A DNA stretch of 17,635 nucleotides, from NCBI GenBank assembly GCA_030262795.1, contig JAJSZO010000028.1:1-17635 (forward strand). Reading direction: 5' to 3'. Source of the DNA: Deltaproteobacteria bacterium (lineage in GTDB: Bacteria; Desulfobacterota; Desulfobacteria; Desulfobacterales; ETH-SRB1). Positions 1-7,385 of the stretch are shown one piece after another. The position numbers and the translations under genes were made by a program. Position 1 is the first letter of the stretch. The number at the start of each line of letters is the position of its first letter. The notes under the pieces were generated by a model. The model searched no databases. It saw only the letters and a program-made list of their open reading frames with translations, and had not been told where the DNA came from.

Positions 1-78
1 TGAAAAAAGAGTTGGATGGAGGTGATGTATAACCGGAATACGTTATAATGAAAGGTTAATTATTAAGAAACTCAACAT

Positions 79-111
79 GGAAAATTTAAACTAACGGAAA
101 ATTTAAACTAA
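79..111. repeat. two tandem copies of a 17-bp A/T-rich unit in a 5' leader
   Basis: A 16-base word starting GGAAAATTTAAAC occurs at 79-94 and again at 96-111, a tandem period of 17 bp. It lies directly upstream of the ribosome binding site of the small exported protein at 129. A TATAAT hexamer lies at 44-49, but I see no convincing -35 box at the right spacing, so promoter and repeat roles are guesses. In bases 1-128 the only other signal is a short open stretch ending in TAA at 30-32, which could be the tail of a gene outside the window. Confidence 0.6.
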
Positions 112-128
112 TGCTAAGGAGTTAAGTA

Positions 129-476
129 ATGAAAAAATTGGTATCAAAGAAACTATTGTCTATACTGGTTGTTGCCCTGTTTACGATTTGTTTTTGCGGA
201 GTGGCAATCGCAGAAGAAACAGTTGATGCAGTTGGTGCAGTTGCAGAAGATGCAGTCGGTGCAGTTGCAGAAGAAACAGGTAATGTAGTGGAGATAAAAG
301 GAGCAATTAATAATATAGTCCTTGATACTGGCCAAGTAGAGGTGGTGGAAGAATCAGGCGCAATATTAACTGTAACCGCAACCCCGGATATAGACCTCAC
401 GGCCTTTACTGAAGGTGATAAAGTAATCATACTATGTAGTGACAATATTATCAAATCTATTGTCAAGCAGTACTAA
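129..476 (+). CDS. small exported protein with DAVGAVAE repeats, function unknown
   Basis: This 115-residue protein begins with a clear Sec signal peptide: a Lys-rich start, a hydrophobic core at about residues 9-27, and a probable signal peptidase cut after an A-I-A motif near residue 28. Next comes a low-complexity stretch with the octapeptide DAVGAVAE twice. Residues from about 55 to the end look like a small beta-rich domain with alternating hydrophobic residues, a GDKV turn and a closing K-S-I-V motif. That recalls OB-fold-like small periplasmic domains, but I cannot assign a family. The start is well supported by TAAGGAG at 115-121, seven bases before ATG. The gene is monocistronic and converges on the polysaccharide operon. 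It may be unrelated to sugar synthesis. The mature protein is probably periplasmic or secreted. Confidence 0.85.
   Translation: MKKLVSKKLLSILVVALFTICFCGVAIAEETVDAVGAVAEDAVGAVAEETGNVVEIKGAINNIVLDTGQVEVVEESGAILTVTATPDIDLTAFTEGDKVIILCSDNIIKSIVKQY
225..272 (+). repeat. two 24-bp in-frame tandem copies inside the exported protein gene
   Basis: Bases 225-248 and 249-272 are the same 24-mer with one T/C difference, and each encodes DAVGAVAE. The unit length is a multiple of three, so copy number can change without breaking the frame. GCAGAAGAAACAG flanks the array on both sides, which suggests earlier slippage of a slightly larger unit. Confidence 0.85.
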
Positions 477-525
477 ACAAAATTGAGTAGTGTAAAATAA
501 ATAAGTTATAATACACTTGGGTCTC

Positions 526-597
526 TTGCAGAAACACATTAATTGTATAGAGGCATGGGCTTGGTACTTGCTCTGTCGATTGGCGTTGTTTCTGCAA
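526..597. repeat. 11-bp perfect inverted repeat between convergent genes
   Basis: TTGCAGAAACA at 526-536 is perfectly complementary to TGTTTCTGCAA at 587-597, with a 50-base spacer. It sits in the 130-bp gap between the ends of the exported-protein gene and the convergent wecA-like gene. The loop is too long and the T-run too poor for a classical intrinsic terminator. It could be the ends of a small palindromic element or a chance repeat. Confidence 0.4.
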
Positions 598-606
598 AAG
601 GCTCAC

Positions 607-2439
607 TCAAACATCTATGTCATCCAGATGAATTGAGAAATGTTTTAAAAACATTTTGTTTTTATTACAAAAACTTTTAATTGTTTTAAATCTTGTCATT
701 TTGTTTTTTATGAATGAAATAAGTATGCCGTCAATATCGTATTTCGAATAAAGATGTTCCATATCATCCAGTGTGCCGAGAATTGGATATCCTTGAAGCT
801 TTTTGCCAACTTTCTTTTTATCGTCATCAATAAATCCAACCGGTTTAAGCTTAAGTTTTTTGTTGTTGAGGATTTCACGCAGCAAAATTTCACCACCTCT
901 TCCTGCTCCGTAGATAATAATTTTATCACCGCTTAAAGTTTTACGCTTTACAGTATCAATAAAGAGCTTGAAAGAACCACGGGTACCAAGCAGGAAACCA
1001 GTGGTCAACAGCCAGTCAATTAGAAATATACCTTTTGAAAAATCTTCAAATCGATAAATAAAAGTAACGGCACCAACAGATAAGATTGTTCCGATAAAAG
1101 ATGCTTTAAGGTATACGAAAACATCATTGCTGCACATGTAACCCCAGATGGAACGATAGATACCCATCCAGAAAAAAGCTGCAAATTTGCAAACAATAAC
1201 TGCCGGCAGCGACCGAAGGAACACCTTGAAGTAGAAACCAAACACCTCAGAGCTGAAACGGAGACGATAAGACATGTAATACGCAAAGGTAATCAGGCAT
1301 AAATCAAGTATCACGAGCAGAATCTGGCGTTTGTAAGTAAGCTCAATCAGGATAGGCGTATAGGGTTTATCCCTTAAAAGAGAAAATTCTTTTTCAGGAT
1401 AAACACGCAACTGGGCAAGATATATCCCCATCAGCATTATTGATATAATTGCGGGAATGATAACGATCGGTGAAGTTAAGGTATCAGTTCTTGTTACAAA
1501 CACAGCCGACAACCCGGAGACTATTGAAATGCCATAAAGAAAAATAACAGCACTTTTTTCCTTAAAGCCCATTAGAACCAAACGATGAGACGTGTGGTCT
1601 TTTCCGCCGGTTGAAGCTTTTCGTCCACTTAAGATACGGATGGAGGTAACAAGGGTTGTATCGAAAATCGGAACCATCAGCAATAAAATCGGAACGACAT
1701 AAAACGATAACATGTTCAAGCCGGATGCTTCTGAATTATACAGGCTGAGCATGGCAAGGATAAAACCGATTACCAGACTGCCACTGTCTCCCATAAAAAT
1801 AGAAGCAGGATTGAAATTGTAGATCAAAAAAGCCGCCAACACTCCGGATAGAATCATAGCTACACAGGCGGCTTCAGGTAATCTTCCATAAAACATTAAT
1901 GCCAGGAAAAATACTGCAATAAAACCGATCCCCGCGCAAAGCCCGTCCATGTTGTCAATTAAATTGAAGGCATTAGTTATACCGACAATCCAGAAAATAG
2001 TCACCATAGTATCAAGTGTCAGAGATGTAAACCAGTGAAGGCGAAATCCCAAAAATACCGCCATAGAAGCAACCATGATCTGTCCTACCAGTTTGGTATG
2101 GGGCTTGATATTAATAAAATCATCCAGAAGCCCAAGAATAAAAAGCAATGTCATGCCAATCCATATTGTGGCTCCGATGGAAGGTAATTCAGCAGAGACT
2201 GAATTTCTAAAAATATGAGGCAGGATGCTCGTAAAATCCGCAACAAAAAAAAGGGGAATGGCTGTACCCGTATAAATAGCGATTCCACCAAGGAGAGCAG
2301 TCGGTTTTTTATGCCAGCGCTCCTTCGTAGGATGAGCCATCCATCCGTTACGAACGGCAATTATCCTTATTAGAGGCGTAAATAACAGGCACAAAAAAAA
2401 GGATATTGAGATAATAAGATATGGGTTTAATGAAATCAT
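607..2439 (-). CDS. WecA/TagO-type polyprenyl-phosphate sugar-1-phosphate transferase fused to a CapD-type N-terminal module
   Basis: This 610-residue membrane protein has two parts. Residues 1-350 are a multi-span glycosyltransferase family 4 (MraY/WecA/TagO) enzyme. It shows LLDDF at 104-108, NAFNLIDNMDGLCAG at 156-170, MGDSGS at 216-221 and a basic DHTSHR loop at 281-286. These are the family's catalytic Asp, Mg and substrate motifs. It should transfer a HexNAc-1-phosphate from UDP-sugar to undecaprenyl phosphate and so start the glycan unit. Residues 370-610 resemble the membrane anchor and first nucleotide-binding domain of CapD/FlaA1/WbpM polysaccharide proteins: four or so TM helices, then IIYGAGRGGE at 508-517 and PVGFIDDD at 533-540. 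The dehydratase domain that normally follows is missing. It starts six bases after the epimerase gene stops and is the last gene of the operon. The specific sugar cannot be read from sequence. Confidence 0.88.
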   Translation of the reverse strand: MISLNPYLIISISFFLCLLFTPLIRIIAVRNGWMAHPTKERWHKKPTALLGGIAIYTGTAIPLFFVADFTSILPHIFRNSVSAELPSIGATIWIGMTLLFILGLLDDFINIKPHTKLVGQIMVASMAVFLGFRLHWFTSLTLDTMVTIFWIVGITNAFNLIDNMDGLCAGIGFIAVFFLALMFYGRLPEAACVAMILSGVLAAFLIYNFNPASIFMGDSGSLVIGFILAMLSLYNSEASGLNMLSFYVVPILLLMVPIFDTTLVTSIRILSGRKASTGGKDHTSHRLVLMGFKEKSAVIFLYGISIVSGLSAVFVTRTDTLTSPIVIIPAIISIMLMGIYLAQLRVYPEKEFSLLRDKPYTPILIELTYKRQILLVILDLCLITFAYYMSYRLRFSSEVFGFYFKVFLRSLPAVIVCKFAAFFWMGIYRSIWGYMCSNDVFVYLKASFIGTILSVGAVTFIYRFEDFSKGIFLIDWLLTTGFLLGTRGSFKLFIDTVKRKTLSGDKIIIYGAGRGGEILLREILNNKKLKLKPVGFIDDDKKKVGKKLQGYPILGTLDDMEHLYSKYDIDGILISFIKNKMTRFKTIKSFCNKNKMFLKHFSIHLDDIDV

Positions 2440-2445
2440 AATATC

Positions 2446-3414
2446 TCACTTCATAAATGCAATAACCTGTTTTAGAATTTCATCCAGATCGGTTTTGGGA
2501 TCAAAACCAATACACTGGTTGATTTTTTCAATACCGGGTACCCTGCGCAACATGTCTTCAAAATCTTTTCCAAAGGCTTTCTCATACGGAATGATTTCAA
2601 TTTTAGATGTTGATGCTGTAGCTTTGATGATTTTGTCAGCAAGATCCAGCATTGAAATCTCTTCTGTTCCGCCTATATTAAACACTTCACCGACAGCGTT
2701 GTCAGCTTCAGCCAGCTCTATCAAGGCATGAACCACATCTTTTACATAGGTAAATGTGCGAGTCTGTTTGCCGTCACCATATACAGTCAATGGCTCATTG
2801 CGCAATGCCTGGGATACAAACCTGGGAATTACCATACCATATGCCCCTGTTTGTCTGGGACCAACCGTATTAAAAAGGCGCGCGATAACGACCTTAAGGC
2901 CATGAGTTCTATAGTATGCCAAAGCAGTAAATTCGTCCATGAGTTTTGAAGCCGCATAACTCCACCGGAATTTGCTGGACGGTCCATATATGACATTATC
3001 AGTTTCCATTAGAGGGGCGTGAAGATGTTTGCCATACACTTCTGATGTGGATGCGATGATGACCTTTTTTTTAAATTTATCGCACAATTCCAAGACCTTT
3101 TCCGTTCCCTGGATATTGGTCCGAATTGATTTTAAAGGATAATCCAGAATGTACTGCACTCCCACAGCCGCCGCCAAGTGCATGACAACATCACAAATAC
3201 CGGTCAATTCCAACATGATGTCATGATGCAAGATAGTATTAATATGAACAAATAATTGATTTCTAAACCTTTCATCTTCCTGCAAGTGCCGGATATTTTC
3301 AAGAGATCCGGTAGACAGGTCATCAATTATATAAACATCGTCTCCCTGTTCAAGATATGCTTCAGCAAGGTGTGATCCGATAAAACCAGCTCCGCCTGTT
3401 ATCAAAATTTTCAT
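2446..3414 (-). CDS. NAD-dependent sugar-nucleotide epimerase/dehydratase (extended SDR)
   Basis: This 322-residue cytosolic enzyme is full length for the family. It has the Rossmann signature GGAGFIG at 7-13, an acidic IIDD after beta-2 at 29-32 that prefers NAD, the STSEVYG active-site strand at 122-128, and the catalytic pair Y153-x3-K157 in YAASK. RLFNTVGPRQTGAYG and the VYGDGKQTRTF segment are typical of the GalE / UDP-glucuronate decarboxylase branch of extended SDRs. It should epimerise or otherwise modify a UDP- or other NDP-hexose for the repeat unit. Substrate choice between 4-epimerase and decarboxylase is not decidable here. The start has AAGGGA about seven bases upstream. It lies 40 bp after the asparagine-synthetase relic and 6 bp before the WecA fusion gene. 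Confidence 0.9.
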   Translation of the reverse strand: MKILITGGAGFIGSHLAEAYLEQGDDVYIIDDLSTGSLENIRHLQEDERFRNQLFVHINTILHHDIMLELTGICDVVMHLAAAVGVQYILDYPLKSIRTNIQGTEKVLELCDKFKKKVIIASTSEVYGKHLHAPLMETDNVIYGPSSKFRWSYAASKLMDEFTALAYYRTHGLKVVIARLFNTVGPRQTGAYGMVIPRFVSQALRNEPLTVYGDGKQTRTFTYVKDVVHALIELAEADNAVGEVFNIGGTEEISMLDLADKIIKATASTSKIEIIPYEKAFGKDFEDMLRRVPGIEKINQCIGFDPKTDLDEILKQVIAFMK

Positions 3415-3454
3415 TTTATGGTCCCTTTACATTATTATAAAAATATTAACGATT

Positions 3455-3943
3455 TTAATGTAGCCACCGTTCTCGCCACATTTCCCACATCAAAAGCGCC
3501 CAAAGCTGATATTGGCGATTAATCCTTCCGGAAAGGTGTTCTTTAATCATTCTTTCAACAATTACATGATCAAACAAGCCTTCTTTTTTTAAACGCTCAG
3601 AAGAAAGATAATCTAAAAGAAGATCTTTCAGCTCTTTACGCAACCAGAGACCTATCGGAACCCCAAAACCCATCTTGGGCCTTTCAAATAATTCTTTTGG
3701 CACATATTTAGCCAAAAGCTTTTTGAAGAATATACTTGCCTGTACCATCTCTGTATTTAAAATTTTCAGGCAATGATGCAGTATATTCCACTACCCGATG
3801 ATCAAGAAGCGGCACACGAATCTCAAGGCTTGCAGCCATACTGGCTCTGTCAACTTTTGTTAACATGGCATCAGGCAGATATGTTTTTTGATCGACCATC
3901 ATAAGCCTGGAAATAATTTGTTGTTCCTTGATTTCTTTAACGG
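3455..3943 (-). pseudogene. asnB: C-terminal relic of an AsnB-type asparagine synthetase, frameshifted
   Basis: Two minus-strand frames together give the last 160 or so residues of a glutamine-hydrolysing asparagine synthetase. The first frame, from about 3943 to 3720, carries the hallmark KTYLPDAMLTKVDRASMAA, then SLEIRVPLLDHRVVEY. The second, from about 3724 to 3455, carries KYVPKELFERPKMGFGVPIG and a normal C-terminus ending in a Trp-rich motif. Removing one base from the five-T run at 3720-3724 restores the expected KYILQKLLAKYVPKEL joint. The N-terminal glutaminase and the ATP-pyrophosphatase loop (about two thirds of a normal 600-residue protein) are absent. The relic abuts the stop of the upstream GT4 gene, so the deletion or recombination joined them. 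AsnB-like amidotransferases are common in polysaccharide loci and modify uronic acids or side chains. Confidence 0.88.
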
Positions 3944-5101
3944 TTACTTTCCCAATATCAAAAGCTTTTCTGTCACTACCTTATGATACAGATCTTCGTA
4001 CTGTCCAGCGATCATAGATAATGAATAATTGTCTTGTATCCGTTTTCTGGCCGCAATCCCCAGTTTGCGTCGTGCCTCGGCACCCATTTCAATCATCCTT
4101 CTCCAGCCATCGGCCAAAGCCTGTGGGTCCCGAGGAGGAACCACAATGCCGGTTACATCCACAATTTTCGCTGAATCCCCCACGTCCGTAACCACACATG
4201 GCACGCCGCAAGCCATTGCCTCTCCAATTACATTGGGAAATCCTTCAGACCGAGAAGACGAAGAAGCAATATCAAGTGCGGCAGTAATGTGGGGGATATC
4301 TGTCCGTTTTCCAAGAAGGTGAATTTTCCCATTGATACTTATTTGTCGTATCAATGCAGCGAGCTCACTGTTTCTGTGATCCATACCACGACCGGCCAAA
4401 ATAAAATGAACATTTTGCCAAGTCCTCTCCAGAATTCCTGAGGCCTGCAAAAAATTGGCATGATCCTTTCTTGGGTGGTAACGACCTACGATGCCAATCA
4501 AAAAAGCTTCACTGTCAAGCTTCAAGGAACGTCGGAAGCTATAACGAGCTGCTACATCAGGTTTGAATTGTTCACAATCAAATCCATTGGCTAAAATTAG
4601 ATTGTTATGAAACGCGTATCCTAATTTTTTATGGAGCTTCAGACTTCCCCCTGAATTATAGATAATCCGGGCAGGTTTAGAAGAAAGTACGCCCCCTGCG
4701 CGAATCAGTAATGATGTCAAACGCCTTTCCTGCTTCAGATCATAGGGCGTTTGACGAATATTCCAAATCACCTTTGTTTGCGCTGGAACCAATGCACTTA
4801 CCAGTAATGCCGCCATATTGCCATGATACATCCAGCCCTGAATAATATTCGGTTTTAATTGCCGTCCCAAACATATCAAGCTCCATAATGAGTCAAGTGT
4901 TGGAAGCCGGCCATGTTGCATACCTAATGTATGCATAGGCACGCCCAGTTCTTCGATACGCTTTCCAATCACCGTCCCTTTGTCGATCAGGGACACCACT
5001 ACATGCTCAAAACGCTTGTGATCAACTGTTGACAAAAGCTTATAGAGCATCATCTCTGCGCCACCGGTGGAAAGGCTCGTGATAATGTGAACGATCTTCA
5101 T
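3944..5101 (-). CDS. GT4-family glycosyltransferase
   Basis: This 385-residue GT-B fold enzyme is intact. The N-terminal domain begins MKIVHIITSLSTGGAEMML, where the GGAE loop is typical of GT4 acceptor-side domains. The C-terminal nucleotide-binding domain has GIVGRYHPRKDH at 203-214, ILAGRGMD at 234-241 and the EX7E motif, E286 and E294, in SEGFPNVIGE. It should transfer a sugar from a nucleotide donor to the lipid-linked oligosaccharide on the cytoplasmic face with retention. Its ATG overlaps the stop of the preceding broken GT4 gene by one base (TAATG). The two proteins share a long C-terminal block including EAMACGVPCVVTDVGDSA, so they look like tandem duplicates. The donor and acceptor are unknown. 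Confidence 0.92.
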   Translation of the reverse strand: MKIVHIITSLSTGGAEMMLYKLLSTVDHKRFEHVVVSLIDKGTVIGKRIEELGVPMHTLGMQHGRLPTLDSLWSLICLGRQLKPNIIQGWMYHGNMAALLVSALVPAQTKVIWNIRQTPYDLKQERRLTSLLIRAGGVLSSKPARIIYNSGGSLKLHKKLGYAFHNNLILANGFDCEQFKPDVAARYSFRRSLKLDSEAFLIGIVGRYHPRKDHANFLQASGILERTWQNVHFILAGRGMDHRNSELAALIRQISINGKIHLLGKRTDIPHITAALDIASSSSRSEGFPNVIGEAMACGVPCVVTDVGDSAKIVDVTGIVVPPRDPQALADGWRRMIEMGAEARRKLGIAARKRIQDNYSLSMIAGQYEDLYHKVVTEKLLILGK

Positions 5102-6226
5102 TACAACAAACCCAATAGTGCTGCCTTTGTGAGTCTGACCATTTTTTTAACGCTGAATTCTTCGACAATGCGGCGCCGGAGTCGATTCTCCGGATCCTCC
5201 TTGTTTTTCTCTATTTGTGAAACCATTTCAAGCAGTCCTGAAGCCATGACCTCGGGCTGCCCGGGAGGCACAACAATGCCGTTGTCGCCAACTATTCGAG
5301 CAGAATCTCCGACATCGGTTACCACACAGGGCACACCGCATGCCATTGCCTCACCGATGGCATTCGGAAATCCTTCTCCAAAAGCCGAAGATAAGCACAA
5401 GATATCAAGCCCGTTATACACGGCAGGCATATCGTTTCGCGACCGCGCCCAGAGGATCCGACTGCTCAGCCCGCATTCATCGCCTATATGGCGAAGTCGT
5501 TCATAGTATATTTCATCCCCTCTTCCAGCGCATATGAATCGAACGTCAGGACGCACACGTAATACCTGTGCTGCGGCCTTCAGGAATGTAATGTGGTCTT
5601 TCTTTGGATCCAGGCGAGCTACGAGGCCAATGAGGATCTCATTGTTGCTGATTTCCCACTCTTTTCTGGTTTTTTCTCTTAGCGGCGGCTTAGGACTAAA
5701 TTTCGTAGTGTCAATCCCGTTTTGTATAACGATCATCTTTTCTATTGGAAATCCGTTCTGTGCAGAGTACTCCATGCCTGCATACGAGTTCACTATTATC
5801 AGATCTGCAAACTTGGAAAGCTTTTTCTCCAAAAAAAAAAGAAAATCGCCAAAACCAGTCATAGCGCATCAAATCCATATTCGAAGCCCTAATACCCCAG
5901 ACCGCATGTATATGGGGAAAAAACAATTTTAGAAGCACCGTTAAAATATTGGATATCCCCAGGTAACCATGTACTATATCCGGACATTCCTGCTTAACAA
6001 ACCGAACAAGCCGCAAAAGAAAACCAAAAACATCCCACCGACCGAGTTTGTTGAACGAGGTTACACGCACGCCGGTATCCCGCAATTCGCTTTCTAATGA
6101 ACCGCCCGAATAAAAACAACCAACTGAAACACAGTGGTGTTGTTGCTCAAGCCTTTTGGCCAACAAAACTAATTGTCGTTCGGCCCCTCCACGGTTTAGT
6201 GATCGTATAAGAAAAAATATTTTCAT
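5101..6226 (-). pseudogene. GT4-family glycosyltransferase split by a +1 frameshift in an A10/T10 tract
   Basis: Reading starts with ATG at 6224-6226 (MKIFFLIRSLNRGGAERQ, another GGAE-type GT4 start). It runs to a homopolymer of ten A at 5831-5840 on the + strand, after which the frame drifts to an early stop near 5711. The proper continuation is in the next frame: LEKKLSKFADLIIVNSYAG, IVIQNGIDTTKFSP, LVARLDPKKDH, ICAGRGDE and the EX7E motif in GEGFPNAIGEAMACG, ending at 5101. The span is 1126 bases, one more than 375 codons. With nine bases in the tract a normal 374-residue enzyme results (WRFSFFLEKKL across the joint). This may be an inactive gene, a phase-variable ON/OFF gene, or a sequencing error in a homopolymer. 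It starts 13 bp after the preceding GT4 and overlaps the next by one base. Confidence 0.88.
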
Positions 6227-6239
6227 AATTATCAGGATA

Positions 6240-7385
6240 TTACATTTCTTGCCCGAATATTCCAGTGAGCACTTTTTTCGCCCTGGCTTTCCATGTGTGG
6301 TCATGAAGAAAATTCTGGTATGCGTTTTTCCCAAGGCTCTCTCTCAGGGCTATATCATCAAACAGGCGGATCAACGCATGCTCCCAGGCATTTATGTCAT
6401 CCGGCCTGCATAGCAGGGCATTGTGTTCATCAGTGAGGATTTCCCGTAATACAGGCAGATCGGAGCAGATGATGGCCTTGCCTGCGGCCATGTATTCGAA
6501 AATTTTAAGTGGTGAAAACCAGGCGCCTATATTGATATCTTTATTGTTTCCGCCATGCGGTGAAACTCTTGACTGAAAGGGGGCAAGCAGAACATCAAAA
6601 GATTGGAGTATTTGCGCAACCTTTGCGTGTAGCTGAAAGCCATGAAAAATAATATTATCCTGGCCCGCAAGATAATTTTTCCAATAGGCTAGGTCGGCTT
6701 CCGTGCCACCGACAACATGAAATCGAACCCAGGGACATTTTTTCGCAAGGCCGGCAATGATCTCCATTGCCTTTCCTTTATATAAATGCCCCACATATCC
6801 CACCTTGATCGGGTCATCCGCACCGAGTATCTGAGATTTTGCTCTGATAGGATTATTAATGGTATCTGCAGCATCGGCTGCCACCAGTATCTTTCCATCC
6901 AGTTCAGGGTAGTTCTTACGGTAGTATTCACCCAGAGCCCGGGTAATGACCACCAGCCGCATCAAGCCATTGCGCCGGACCATCCATTTAAATAACCATT
7001 GGGAAATAATATCGCTGTCAGATATGGGCTGGTGCGATTCGAATATGGTGGATAAGCCCATACCTGCGGCAAAAAAACAGGCGGTTAGATTTCGGCCATA
7101 GACAATATCGGGTTTAAAGCGCTTGGCTTTCCAGGCGGCCAGGTATCCGCAAACACGCACCCACGCCCTTACTTCAAGCCAGAGCAGTTTGATTAGACTG
7201 AAGCGCTCTTCCACTCCGTAATAGGCAAATATATCGTCCACACCAGGCTCCACGCACTTATGATCCGGTGTAAGCAAAACTACTTCATGCCCGTTTTTGG
7301 CAAAGGCATGGCACATCTTCATTACGTGGATGCTGTTGGCCGTGCGTGAGGGAATAATTGAGGATGAAAGATAAATAAGCCTCAT
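6240..7385 (-). CDS. GT4-family glycosyltransferase
   Basis: This 381-residue GT-B protein is intact. The N-terminal domain opens with MRLIYLSSSIIPSRTANSIH, and its HVMKMCHAFAKNGHEV helix is the usual GT4 layout. The donor-binding half has VGYVGHLYKGKAMEI at 195-209, HVVGG at 223-227 and SPLKIFEYMAAGKAI at 291-305, in which E297 sits in the place of the second Glu of EX7E. The first Glu position is not obvious. This branch differs from the two tandem GT4 genes downstream. It should add a sugar to the growing repeat unit at the inner membrane. Its ATG overlaps the stop of the kinase-like gene by four bases (ATGA), so the pair is likely translationally coupled and may act on the same residue. 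Confidence 0.9.
   Translation of the reverse strand: MRLIYLSSSIIPSRTANSIHVMKMCHAFAKNGHEVVLLTPDHKCVEPGVDDIFAYYGVEERFSLIKLLWLEVRAWVRVCGYLAAWKAKRFKPDIVYGRNLTACFFAAGMGLSTIFESHQPISDSDIISQWLFKWMVRRNGLMRLVVITRALGEYYRKNYPELDGKILVAADAADTINNPIRAKSQILGADDPIKVGYVGHLYKGKAMEIIAGLAKKCPWVRFHVVGGTEADLAYWKNYLAGQDNIIFHGFQLHAKVAQILQSFDVLLAPFQSRVSPHGGNNKDINIGAWFSPLKIFEYMAAGKAIICSDLPVLREILTDEHNALLCRPDDINAWEHALIRLFDDIALRESLGKNAYQNFLHDHTWKARAKKVLTGIFGQEM

Noticed and set aside
638..656. AAATGTTTT/AAAACATTT hairpin near the end of the wecA-like gene, followed by T-rich sequence on the + strand
   Set aside because: The stem is almost only A/T and lies in coding sequence. I could not support it as a terminator for the + strand gene.
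5087..5932. + strand open frames opposite the GT4 genes
   Set aside because: They mirror the conserved EX7E block of both GT4 genes (SPTSVTT-GTP-AIASP), the antisense reading of that motif, so they are not a gene family.
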